Source of the DNA: Bacteroidota bacterium
Lineage (GTDB): Bacteria; Bacteroidota; Ignavibacteria; Ignavibacteriales; Melioribacteraceae
DNA length: 64,000 bases
Direction of reading: 5' to 3'
NCBI GenBank assembly: GCA_021820065.1
Contig: JAKAEE010000012.1
Coordinates: 1 to 64,000, forward strand
Shown: one piece after another, positions 51,877 to 60,678 of the stretch
How positions within the stretch are numbered: position 1 is the first letter of the stretch
How the letters are laid out: every line of letters starts with the position of its first letter
Made by a program: the position numbers and the translations under genes
Notes under the pieces: generated by a model
What the model saw: only the letters and a program-made list of their open reading frames with translations
The model's database searches: none
What the model was told of the DNA's origin: nothing

Positions 51877-52230
51877 CGGACTGCAACGGAAAAAACTCTC
51901 GGCTCAAATATTTTGTCGCTGCAACCTGCCAAGGCAGAAAAGCAATTAACCCTTTCTTGCTAATTAACACGCTTTGATTCATGAAGAATCGCTGCAACGA
52001 CGGCAACAATAAAATGATTATCCTCATCAGAAAAAATCCAAAAATTTTAGCACGCATACTTTATTGTTGAAATCTTGCGGCGGCATTAAATAACCATGGT
52101 CTTCATTTTTCCAGACGGGAGATAATAATATCTTGCCCTCTGGGTTTCCTATTAAAGTATAGAAATGCTTTGCATATTTCATTATTTTTGCGGCAGTCGG
52201 TCGGTATCCATAAAACAATTATTGAACTAA
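51877..52230. other. noncoding or decayed gap
   Basis: This 354-bp stretch holds no convincing gene. A minus-strand frame at 52027-52218 (63 residues, with KYAKHFYTLIGNPEGKILLSP) reads protein-like but lacks a ribosome-binding site and could be the remnant of a longer gene. A second minus frame (51821-52057) overlaps the end of the exported protein gene and is probably chance. Confidence 0.5.
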
Positions 52231-53172
52231 GTGAAGCAATTTATTTCCTATTCATATCTAATTCTTTCCATTATCGTATTAAGCGGAAACTGCGCGATTG
52301 CTCAAGAATGGGTAAATCCAATTCCGGATGAATCCCAGATTAAAGAAGCAATTCAGACACTTCAGCTTAACAATACTATTTCGACTGACAATGAAACGGC
52401 ATCTTTTTCATGGCACGATCCGATAACAAAATTTCCGGAAGATCTTTTCAAATTTGGCGTAGAAGTTTTTAATCCAAAAAATATTCCTACCATTGCCGGA
52501 CTTGCCGTTCTAAGCGGCGCGCTGATGTCGGTAGATCACTCAACTTCCTCGCCATTTTACAAAAGCTATCAGACTTCATCTTCTTCACGAAGTGTGACTA
52601 AAAAAATCTCATGGCTTGGCGGAGGAGAATTTCACTTAATAGTTGCATCTCTATTCGGCGGCGCCGGATTAGTTCTCAAAAACGACAGGGCGATCAGAAC
52701 CGCTCTGCAAATTGTCGAAGCAGAACTTGTATGCGGTTTAACGGTTCAACTTTTGAAGAGAGTCAGCGGCAGAGAAAGTCCTCAAAGCGCAACTACACCG
52801 CGCGGTTTGTTCAGACCATTCCCAAACTGGGGCGAGTATGCGCGCAACGAAACAAAATTCTATTCTTTCCCGTCGGGGCACTTATCAACATCGATGGCGG
52901 TTCTAACGGTAATTGCCGATAACTATCCGGAAAGTTCTTGGATAAGACCCGTCGGTTACACTGCGCTCGGAATAATAGGAATAAGTTTGGCAGCAAGAGG
53001 CTGGCATTGGTTCAGTGATTACCCGCTGGCAATTGCAATCGGTTATGCTTACGGCAAAATTATTTCCGGCAGAAACCAATTATTCTCCGATGATCAAAAA
53101 GACAAATCCAAACTCTCAGTTGTGCCCACATATATTTACGGTCCTGGACTTTCGATAAATTATTCGTTCTAA
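52231..53172 (+). CDS. PAP2-superfamily membrane phosphatase
   Basis: A 313-residue exported/membrane phosphatase. Signature parts are KRVSGRESP, FPSGHLSTSMA and RGWHWFSDYPLAI, the three PAP2 motifs with Arg, His and His catalytic residues in order. Hydrophobic helices surround them. The start is GTG at 52231. It may act on lipid phosphates such as undecaprenyl pyrophosphate or phosphatidic acid. No partner is adjacent. Confidence 0.85.
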   Translation: MKQFISYSYLILSIIVLSGNCAIAQEWVNPIPDESQIKEAIQTLQLNNTISTDNETASFSWHDPITKFPEDLFKFGVEVFNPKNIPTIAGLAVLSGALMSVDHSTSSPFYKSYQTSSSSRSVTKKISWLGGGEFHLIVASLFGGAGLVLKNDRAIRTALQIVEAELVCGLTVQLLKRVSGRESPQSATTPRGLFRPFPNWGEYARNETKFYSFPSGHLSTSMAVLTVIADNYPESSWIRPVGYTALGIIGISLAARGWHWFSDYPLAIAIGYAYGKIISGRNQLFSDDQKDKSKLSVVPTYIYGPGLSINYSF

Positions 53173-53271
53173 AATTCCCATCAGCATTTTTTCTTTACCA
53201 ATAAATTTTTCTGTTCGTATTTTAAGCTGTGAATAAATATTATTGTTGCAATAATAAACCAGACTACCGAA

Positions 53272-53766
53272 ATGAAACGATCATTATCAATTCTGATATT
53301 AATTGTAATTGCGGTTTCATGTACTAAAGAAGTACCGGAAGGAACCAAAAAGATTACCAAAAGCGCAGACGAAATTAATGCGGCAAAAACCGTTGAAGAT
53401 TATTTCTCGGCGTACAATTCAAATGATATCGAGGGAGCGATTTCATTATGCGATCCCGATTTTAAAGAAGTGGTTCCCGATTCCGACGATGTTGTTAAAC
53501 TTGACGGTCTAAGAAACGATCTCGTTCGATATAAAAAACAATACCCTGATGGAAAATGGGAAGTGAGTACCGAAGAGGTTACCGTGTCGGGCGACATGGG
53601 TTATGTTATGACGAAAGGATCATTTATGATGCCGGGGGTGAGCGCTGGAAAGTTGAATCCGGTTTATTCCGAAAGAAGCATCAGAATTCTGAAACGGCAA
53701 AAGGACGGCAAGTGGAAAATTTTCAGATACATTGCCGTGCCGATATTTACATACGACAACGATTAA
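53272..53766 (+). CDS. lipoprotein with SnoaL/NTF2-like domain
   Basis: A 164-residue predicted lipoprotein (signal peptide ending VIAVSC, Cys17). The rest fits an NTF2-like cone fold: an N-terminal helix (AAKTVEDYFSAYNSNDIEGAISL) followed by curved strands ending IRILKRQKDGKWKIFRYIA. No active-site residues can be assigned. It is convergent, with one base between, to the anti-sigma gene. Confidence 0.78.
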   Translation: MKRSLSILILIVIAVSCTKEVPEGTKKITKSADEINAAKTVEDYFSAYNSNDIEGAISLCDPDFKEVVPDSDDVVKLDGLRNDLVRYKKQYPDGKWEVSTEEVTVSGDMGYVMTKGSFMMPGVSAGKLNPVYSERSIRILKRQKDGKWKIFRYIAVPIFTYDND

Positions 53767-53767
53767 A

Positions 53768-54982
53768 CTATATCTGCCATTCAATATCTTCCCACCACTT
53801 GTACAGCATATCTTTATCGCCGTCAACTATTCCCAAGCGAGTAACTCCAAGCGGGGGCGGAAAATAGTTTACAACTGCCTGAAAAAGCATCTCTCTCTGC
53901 TGACGTGATGCAAACTGAATCATCGACAGCAATGTTGGCACATCGGAATCTTTTGCAAGCGAAATAATTTTTTCTACAGATTCTTCTCCACCGTTAAAAT
54001 AGTCAAACTTTCCAATTTCACGTTTCAATGTATCCGGCGCATTTGTTCTAACGGGTGTCCCCGGACGGTAATTATCATTAATGCTGCAAGTAAATCCTTC
54101 CTTAACAAAAGTGCTGATATCTTTGTGGTTAATTTCTACAAAGCCGCTTTCTACAGTTACATTCGCATTCCGATTGTTATCCACCGAAATGGAAAACGTC
54201 CCGGCTTTATCAAGCACTGTTGAACTTGACAGCGCGATTTTGATGCTCGGCATCAACACCGTGCTAATCACCTTTATGGAACCATAATTCACTTTAACAG
54301 TGTTGTCTCCTTCTTTTGCTTTTTCCAATTCGACAGAACTGCCCGGCGACAGTTCCATTCTTCCAACATCCGGTATGTGCAGCGTAATGTGAGAAGTCTT
54401 ATCAGCAGAAAGAGTTTCGCCCTGTTCCAATTTGCCGGACAGACTTATCGTTCCGTTTATGATCATATAACCGTCCAAACACTGAATATCCCATGGAGAA
54501 TTATATTTTTGAAAATCATAATAGAAGTAAAACACCGCAAACAAAATTAAGGTAATTGGAATGATCACAATCTCTTTCCATTCAAACTTAGAAGTGGGGT
54601 AAGGTTTTAACAATCCGTAGCCAAGGATGGTTCTGGAAACAGCGCTTTTTCTTACGGCGCTCCGCTCGGCTTTTAATTTTTTCTCTTGAGTGATTTTTCC
54701 CTTCTTAACCTTAACATTAGGCGATTGCTCTTGAGTAACTTTCTTAGCTTCCGAAGCGCTTCTAGCCAAAAGTTCTTTTGACAGCAATTCTATAATATCT
54801 TGGGGAGGATCGACTGCATAAGGCAAAATTTTCAACCTGTCGAAAAATTTTCGAAGTTTCATGAATTCTTTGTAGCAAGACTCGCAGCTATGAAGATGCG
54901 ACTCAATTTCCTTCTTTGTTTTACTATTCAGTTCATTATCAATAAAACAGTGGAGATTTATTTTAACTTCTTCACAGTTCAC
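53768..54982 (-). CDS. zinc-finger and FecR-like membrane anti-sigma factor
   Basis: A 404-residue protein. The N-terminal zf-HC2 domain has CEEVKINLHCFID and HLHSCESC, then a Lys-rich stretch, a transmembrane helix near 133-150, and a periplasmic FecR-like domain (HITLHIPDVGRMELSPGSSVEL, NVTVESGFVEI). A further unknown region ends IEWQI. It overlaps the sigma gene stop by 4 bases. It would bind that sigma factor in the cytosol and sense a periplasmic signal. FecR-type regulators usually pair with TonB-dependent receptors, but none is near. Confidence 0.85.
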   Translation of the reverse strand: MNCEEVKINLHCFIDNELNSKTKKEIESHLHSCESCYKEFMKLRKFFDRLKILPYAVDPPQDIIELLSKELLARSASEAKKVTQEQSPNVKVKKGKITQEKKLKAERSAVRKSAVSRTILGYGLLKPYPTSKFEWKEIVIIPITLILFAVFYFYYDFQKYNSPWDIQCLDGYMIINGTISLSGKLEQGETLSADKTSHITLHIPDVGRMELSPGSSVELEKAKEGDNTVKVNYGSIKVISTVLMPSIKIALSSSTVLDKAGTFSISVDNNRNANVTVESGFVEINHKDISTFVKEGFTCSINDNYRPGTPVRTNAPDTLKREIGKFDYFNGGEESVEKIISLAKDSDVPTLLSMIQFASRQQREMLFQAVVNYFPPPLGVTRLGIVDGDKDMLYKWWEDIEWQI

Positions 54983-55506
54983 AGACTTAACTTCCCTATT
55001 AGATATTCTCTGGTTTTAATGAGCCGGGTTTTTATTTCATCAATCATTAATTCGGGTAAATATGCATTGATGCCGCTGTATGAATACCCTTCCAAATCGT
55101 GAAGGACAAAAATCACACGGTCTTCTACAGAAAGTGCAATGATTAATTCTTCAAGGTCTGTTAGGTCGGCTGTGTTTTTTTTCTTGTACTCCCCGCGGGT
55201 TTTCTCGTCGTGAATTCTAAACAATTCCTCTATTGCCAACCGTATTGCAATGCTTTTTATCCAATGAGCAAAAGATTCCGATTCGTCAAAATGTTTTATC
55301 TTATCCCAAGCTCTTAAAAAAGTCTTAACTGAAAAACTTTTTGCGTCTTCCAGATCGGCAAGCAGTCTATAGGATACGGCAAAAACATTTTTCAAATTGA
55401 TTGTGCACAGTTCAAGAAAAGCCTGTTGCCTTCCTTGCTTCGAAAGTCCAATAAGGTAAACAATATAGTTTGTATTCTCGCTCAAAGTAAACCGTTCAAT
55501 TAACAA
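54979..55506 (-). CDS. ECF sigma factor
   Basis: A 175-residue sigma factor, somewhat divergent. Region 2 is FLELCTINLKNVFAVSYRLLADLEDAKSFSVKTFLRAWDKI; region 4 has EDRVIFVLHDLEGYSYSGINAYL, lacking the usual well-formed second helix, with EIKTRLIKTREYLIG after it. Coupled to the anti-sigma by a 4-base overlap and to the upstream gene by an 11-base overlap. Confidence 0.8.
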   Translation of the reverse strand: MLIERFTLSENTNYIVYLIGLSKQGRQQAFLELCTINLKNVFAVSYRLLADLEDAKSFSVKTFLRAWDKIKHFDESESFAHWIKSIAIRLAIEELFRIHDEKTRGEYKKKNTADLTDLEELIIALSVEDRVIFVLHDLEGYSYSGINAYLPELMIDEIKTRLIKTREYLIGKLSL

Positions 55507-55876
55507 TTGTTACTTGAATGCCGCTGCTGTCCACTTTTGCGATTGCCCTAACATTGGTAATACCGTTTCTTCCGGTCATTGTACCGACGCCGCTCAGATT
55601 TACCATGTTCTGTTTCGCCACAAAATTGAATGTGCCATCCGGAGTTTTTCTATACTTATCGGGCAAAATCCAACTTGCGTATGACGAACCTCCGCCTTGA
55701 CCGGAAGATTTTTCATGATACTGCTGAATATTATTGCCTATCTCATATAAAGTTGAAATAATCTGGTTCCGGTTGGAGTCCTGTTGATTTGATTGATAAA
55801 TACCCAGCGCGAAATATCCCGCAACCAACAAAGCAACAACTATGAATATAATTACTATTATTCTTTGAATGTTCAC
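55496..55876 (-). CDS. membrane-anchored protein, pilin-like shape, co-operonic with sigma factor
   Basis: A 126-residue protein: an N-terminal hydrophobic helix (IQRIIVIIFIVVALLVAGYFAL) followed by a soluble domain starting DSNRNQIISTLYEIGNNIQQYH. This shape resembles type IV pilin-like proteins, but the prepilin-peptidase site is not seen. It overlaps the sigma gene by 11 bases, so it is probably the first gene of a three-gene sigma operon. The role is unknown; it might be a regulated cargo or an accessory sensor. Confidence 0.65.
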   Translation of the reverse strand: MNIQRIIVIIFIVVALLVAGYFALGIYQSNQQDSNRNQIISTLYEIGNNIQQYHEKSSGQGGGSSYASWILPDKYRKTPDGTFNFVAKQNMVNLSGVGTMTGRNGITNVRAIAKVDSSGIQVTIVN

Positions 55877-56147
55877 AACAATTTACCAGTGTGTTTGTTT
55901 CAGCAAACAATTTGTGATCCTTACTATGCAATTTCACAAAATTTACGATAAGAATAAACCTCATTATGCATTCGGACAGCACTATAAATTCGTTTCAATT
56001 CAATTTTATGATAGGAAACAGTTCTACTTGTGATAAAATGAACCGATTGATTTAATCGGAATTGCTTATTACGTTGTGTCACCGGTTCGGTTGTTTTAGT
56101 CTATCTGCTTGAGTAACGTGGAATATTCATACCAGGAGGAAATAAAA

Positions 56148-57119
56148 ATGTCCCCATCGAAAAGAAACTTCAGTTTTTCGGAATCGCCGGAACCGCACAA
56201 AGAAAGAACAAAAAAAATTTTGAAAACTCACCCCGAAGTTAGAGAGTTGATATCAAGAAACGCCGGCAGTATATTTTTTGTTATAGGAATAGTTGCGCTG
56301 CAAATAGTAATTGCCGTTTTGCTGAGCAACCAGCCGTGGTGGCTTGCTCTGATTGCCGCTTATCTCATCGGAGCTTTTGCGAATCATGCGCTGTTTGTTC
56401 TCATACATGAATGTTCTCACAATCTTATTTTCAAAAACCGTTCTCTAAATATGATTGCCAGCATAATTGCAGATCTCCCAAACACAGTCCCGTCTGCAAT
56501 TTCATTTAGAAGCTACCATCTTAAACATCATTCGTTTCAAGGCGATTATTATCTCGATGCCGATCTTGCCAGCAGATGGGAAGCAACTCTGGTAGGCGGT
56601 ACATTCATCGGCAAAGCGATGTGGCTTTTGCTTTTTCCGGTTTTTCAAAGTTTACGCCCGCCGAGACTGAAAGAAATAAAATTTATCAACTGGTGGACAA
56701 TCTTAAATTGGGTCGTTGTTTTCGGTTTCGACGTATTCATTATTGTTTACTTCGGATGGATTTCGCTTCTCTATTTGATCGCTTCACTTTTCTTTGCCGT
56801 CGGTCTTCACCCTCTCGGCGCAAGATGGATTCAGGAACATTACCTTACATCCCCGCCGCAAGAAACGTACAGTTATTACGGTCCGCTTAACGTTGTGGCG
56901 CTGAATGTAGGTTTTCATAATGAACATCACGATTTTCCGTCGGTGCCATGGAATAAGCTGCCGCAATTAAAAAAAACCGCGCCGGAGTTTTATGACAGTC
57001 TTGCGTCTCACAGATCTTGGACAAAATTGTTATTCAAATTTTTATTCGACTCGAACCTTTCTCTTTTTTCGCGCATGTTGAGAGAAAACCGCGGCGGCAT
57101 TACAAATGCAACCGAATAA
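56148..57119 (+). CDS. sphingolipid delta-4 desaturase-like fatty acid desaturase
   Basis: Membrane di-iron desaturase of 323 residues. His boxes are HECSH (87-91), HLKHH (124-128) and HNEHH (257-261), and helices surround them. The N-terminal segment (PEPHKERTKKIL) and the blocks ETYSYYGPLN and NVGFHNEHHDFPS follow eukaryotic dihydroceramide desaturase (DEGS1) almost position for position. This suggests activity on dihydroceramide or a related sphingoid lipid. ATG 56148 follows GGAGGA by 7 bases. A DUF1569 gene follows 42 bases later. No serine palmitoyltransferase is in the window. Confidence 0.88.
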   Translation: MSPSKRNFSFSESPEPHKERTKKILKTHPEVRELISRNAGSIFFVIGIVALQIVIAVLLSNQPWWLALIAAYLIGAFANHALFVLIHECSHNLIFKNRSLNMIASIIADLPNTVPSAISFRSYHLKHHSFQGDYYLDADLASRWEATLVGGTFIGKAMWLLLFPVFQSLRPPRLKEIKFINWWTILNWVVVFGFDVFIIVYFGWISLLYLIASLFFAVGLHPLGARWIQEHYLTSPPQETYSYYGPLNVVALNVGFHNEHHDFPSVPWNKLPQLKKTAPEFYDSLASHRSWTKLLFKFLFDSNLSLFSRMLRENRGGITNATE

Positions 57120-57161
57120 TTTTGTTAATTTGTTTTTTCAAAAACATGAAAGGAAACAATT

Positions 57162-57611
57162 TTGAATAAACCCCTCATCGAAAAATTGGCGGCTCTGGAT
57201 AAACTAAATCCTTCAACAAAACAACTCTGGGGGAAGATGTCTCCTCAGCATATGGTGGAACATCTAATTATGGCAGTAACAATTAGCAACGGCAAATTGA
57301 AAGTCGAATGCTTTAACCCGCCGGAGAAAATTCCTGTTCTAAAAAGATTTCTACAAAGCCCGCGGCCTCTACCGCAACTATTTATTAATCCGCTTATCGG
57401 TGAGAAGTTGCTGCCTTTTCAATACAAAAATTTGGACGAAGCAAAATCCGTTTTGCGAACGGAAGTTGAAGATTACTACACATTTTTTGATGACAATCCG
57501 AATACCGTATTGATTAACCCTACATTTGGCGAGTTGAACAAACACGAATGGGACATCTTCCACGAAAAACATTTTACACATCACTTCCAACAGTTTGAAA
57601 TTGATTCATAA
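57162..57611 (+). CDS. DUF1569/DinB-like protein
   Basis: A 149-residue protein with the opening LNPSTKQLWGKMSPQHMVEHLIMAV, in which the histidines would bind a metal as in DinB_2/DUF1569 proteins. The C-terminal FTHHFQQFEI adds further histidines. The start is TTG at 57162 with AAAGGA upstream. It lies between the desaturase and GH92 genes on the same strand. The function is unknown. Confidence 0.8.
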   Translation: MNKPLIEKLAALDKLNPSTKQLWGKMSPQHMVEHLIMAVTISNGKLKVECFNPPEKIPVLKRFLQSPRPLPQLFINPLIGEKLLPFQYKNLDEAKSVLRTEVEDYYTFFDDNPNTVLINPTFGELNKHEWDIFHEKHFTHHFQQFEIDS

Positions 57612-57632
57612 CTAAGAATAAATATCAAAGAC

Positions 57633-60578
57633 ATGCAGAGTAAAAAAATTTTGTCCCTTGCACTTTTGATTTTAGCTCAATCTCTTTCCGCCCAACGATT
57701 GATTGATTACGTCGATCCGTTCATCGGCACCGGCGGACACGGGCACACATATCCCGGCGCAACACTTCCGTTTGGAATGATTCAGCCTTCGCCCGATACC
57801 GACACGCAAGGGTGGGATTGGTGTTCCGGCTATCATTATTCCGATCACTCGATCATGGGTTTCAGTCACACACATCTTTCCGGAACAGGCGCTACTGATT
57901 ACGGGGATATTTTATTTATGCCGACAGTCGGCGAGCTAAAATTTGAACCGAGATCAAAAGACAAACCCGGCGAGGGCTACCGATCGGAATTTGCTCACAA
58001 AAGTGAAAAAGCTTCACCCGGTTATTACAGCGTTCTGCTGGATAGCTACGACATCATTGCGGAATTAACATGTTCGATGCGTGCGGCGATTCATCGTTAC
58101 ACTTATCCCGCAACGAACAAAGCAAACGTGATCATCGATCTCAAACATGGATTGGACGACAACTGCGAATCGTACATAAGATTTGTCGGGCAAAATACAA
58201 TTGAAGGAATGCGGAGATCGCACGGCTGGGCGCAAGACCATACATTTTATTTCGTCGCGGTATTTTCAAAACCGTTCGAAAGTTTCGGAACTGTTGCCGA
58301 CGACAAGGCGACAGACGGAAACCGTCAAGCAAGCGGTAAAAATTTGAAGGGATATATTCGCTTCAAGACCAAAGATCAGGAACAAATTTTAATCAGGATT
58401 GGAATCTCGGCTGTTGGAATTGACGGCGCGAGAAAAAATCTTGAAAAAGAAATTCCGGATTTCAGTTTCGATAGAGTGAAAATGTCTGCCGAAAAAATTT
58501 GGGAGAAAGAACTCGGCAAGATTAAAGTGGAAACCAAGAACGAAGATTTGAAAAAAATATTTTATACCGCGCTTTACCATGCTTTGATCACTCCGAATAT
58601 GTTTACCGATGTTGACGGAAAATATTTCGGAATGGACCGGAAGATTCATCTCGCGAAGGGATTCCACTACTACACTGTTTTTTCTTTATGGGATACGTTC
58701 CGCGCCGAACATCCGTTGTTTACTCTTATCGATCCTAAACGTGACGGAGATTTCGTAAAAAGTCTTCTCGCTAAATATGAAGAAAGCGGTCTTCTGCCGG
58801 TGTGGGAACTCGCATCAAATGAAACGTGGTGCATGATCGGTTATCATTCCGTGCCCGTGATTTTTGACGCTTACATGAAGGGTATCCGCGGCTTTGATGT
58901 TAACGAAGCGCTTACCGCTATGGAAAAGAGCGCCGAACGCGATCAACACGGACAGCGGCTGTACCGCGAGCGCGGATTTATTCCAGCCGATAAAGAAAAT
59001 GAATCCGTTTCAAAAACTCTGGAATACTCTTACGACGATTGGTGCATTTCGCAATTTGCAAAGGCAATCGGGAATAATAACGACTACGAAAAATATAATC
59101 AGCGTTCGCTCTTCTATAAAAATCTTTTCGATAAATCCACTGGATTCATGCGTGGAAAAATGTCCGACGGGTCATGGATCGCTCCTTTCGAACCGAAAGC
59201 GGTAACGCAGCAATACACCGAAGCGACCGCATGGCAGTATGATTTCTTTGTTCCGCAGGATGTGAAAGGGTTGATTGATCTGTTCGGCGGCAACGAAAAT
59301 TTTATTAAGAAGTTGGATGAAATGTTTGCCGAATCGGATCAACTGCAAGGAAGATTTCAAGCCGATATTTCCGGGTTGATCGGACAATACGCGCACGGCA
59401 ACGAACCTTCTCATCACGTTGCTTATCTATATAATTATGCCGGCGCCGCATGGAAAACTCAAGAACGCGTGCGCGATATTATGAATCGCCTTTATACATC
59501 GAAGCCGGACGGACTTTGCGGCAACGACGACTGCGGACAAATGTCGGCATGGTACGTTTTTTCAGCAATGGGATTTTATCCCGTTTGTCCCGGACAAAAT
59601 ATGTACGTTATCGGCTCGCCGGTGTTTGATAAAGTGACGATCAATTTGGAGAACGGAAAAAAATTTGTGATCAACGCTACCAATGTTTCCGATCGGAACA
59701 AATATATTCAGTTTGCGGCGCTGAACGGAAAAGCGTTCACGAAATCTTTTATCACTCACGATCAAATTATGAACGGCGGAGAACTCACTTTTGTAATGCG
59801 GGATAAACCAAACAAACTTTGGGGTTCCGATAATTCGGGTATGTTTACAATGCGTCCGGTTGATAGCGGCGTATTGTTGCCGAATGTTTCTGCCAGAGGC
59901 GAAGTGTTTTACGATTCGATTTCCGTTAAACTTTCCGCTCAGACGCCCGGTACAAGGATACGGTACACAATCGACGGCGATGAGCCGGATTTCGATTCCC
60001 CGATTTATGAGGGACCGATCATTCTCCAAAACACGGCAGCTGTAAAAGCTTTTGCTTACATAGATAGTGACCGGCGCAGTTTTACAATGTCTTCCGATTT
60101 TACAAAATCAAAATTTCCGCCGGCTGTTTATAGCAATCCGTTTAGCGAGCGATATACCGGCGGCGGAGCGATGGCATTGACCGACGGAAGATTCGGAACA
60201 ACAAATTTTCAGAATGGCGAATGGCAGGGCTTCGAAGGAACAGACCTCGAAGCGGTGATCGATCTTACAAAATCCATCAACATAAAAAATCTTTCCATTG
60301 GTTTCTTGAACGACCCGAACGTTTGGATTTTTCTACCGCGTGAAGTTGTCTTCTCGGTTTCCAACGACGGAAAGAATTTCAAGCGCGTTGCCGACATAGT
60401 TAACAATGTTCCCGTTGATAACACGACACAAATGATAAAGAGATTTTCCGCTCAGATAGAAAATGTTCTGGCGCGGTACTTAAAAGTGTTTGCGAAAAAT
60501 ATCGGCGTTTGTCCGCCATGGCACAAAGGCGCCGGCAGTAAAGCGTGGATTTTTGCGGATGAGATTGAGATAAAGTAA
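57633..60578 (+). CDS. GH92 family alpha-mannosidase
   Basis: Calcium-dependent alpha-1,2-mannosidase-like glycoside hydrolase, exported (signal peptide ending SLSAQ). Signature blocks include IGTGGHGHTYPGATLPFGM, GFSHTHLSGTG, GNEPSHHVAYLY with the catalytic Glu and GNDDCGQMSAWYV with the catalytic Asp. After about residue 750 two added domains are seen: a chitobiase-type beta domain (TRIRYTIDGDEPDFDSPIY) and an F5/8-type C-like carbohydrate-binding module. At 981 residues it is longer than the plain family (about 750). Likely digests mannose-containing glycans outside the cell. Confidence 0.92.
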   Translation: MQSKKILSLALLILAQSLSAQRLIDYVDPFIGTGGHGHTYPGATLPFGMIQPSPDTDTQGWDWCSGYHYSDHSIMGFSHTHLSGTGATDYGDILFMPTVGELKFEPRSKDKPGEGYRSEFAHKSEKASPGYYSVLLDSYDIIAELTCSMRAAIHRYTYPATNKANVIIDLKHGLDDNCESYIRFVGQNTIEGMRRSHGWAQDHTFYFVAVFSKPFESFGTVADDKATDGNRQASGKNLKGYIRFKTKDQEQILIRIGISAVGIDGARKNLEKEIPDFSFDRVKMSAEKIWEKELGKIKVETKNEDLKKIFYTALYHALITPNMFTDVDGKYFGMDRKIHLAKGFHYYTVFSLWDTFRAEHPLFTLIDPKRDGDFVKSLLAKYEESGLLPVWELASNETWCMIGYHSVPVIFDAYMKGIRGFDVNEALTAMEKSAERDQHGQRLYRERGFIPADKENESVSKTLEYSYDDWCISQFAKAIGNNNDYEKYNQRSLFYKNLFDKSTGFMRGKMSDGSWIAPFEPKAVTQQYTEATAWQYDFFVPQDVKGLIDLFGGNENFIKKLDEMFAESDQLQGRFQADISGLIGQYAHGNEPSHHVAYLYNYAGAAWKTQERVRDIMNRLYTSKPDGLCGNDDCGQMSAWYVFSAMGFYPVCPGQNMYVIGSPVFDKVTINLENGKKFVINATNVSDRNKYIQFAALNGKAFTKSFITHDQIMNGGELTFVMRDKPNKLWGSDNSGMFTMRPVDSGVLLPNVSARGEVFYDSISVKLSAQTPGTRIRYTIDGDEPDFDSPIYEGPIILQNTAAVKAFAYIDSDRRSFTMSSDFTKSKFPPAVYSNPFSERYTGGGAMALTDGRFGTTNFQNGEWQGFEGTDLEAVIDLTKSINIKNLSIGFLNDPNVWIFLPREVVFSVSNDGKNFKRVADIVNNVPVDNTTQMIKRFSAQIENVLARYLKVFAKNIGVCPPWHKGAGSKAWIFADEIEIK

Positions 60579-60678
60579 TTGTTTAACTAGTAATAGTTCA
60601 CGAACGTAATGAATCCGCTTCTTGTTTTTTCTCTTGATGTGATTAAATCATTTGCAGATTGAATAAACAAAATTGATT

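Noticed and set aside
51821..52057. 78-codon minus-strand frame in the gap before the PAP2 gene
   Set aside because: Overlaps the exported protein gene antisense, has no ribosome-binding site and a composition typical of chance frames.
52027..52218. 63-codon minus-strand frame with protein-like sequence
   Set aside because: Reads somewhat like protein, but starts with TTG without ribosome-binding site and is isolated; possibly a decayed gene, not secure enough to list as CDS.
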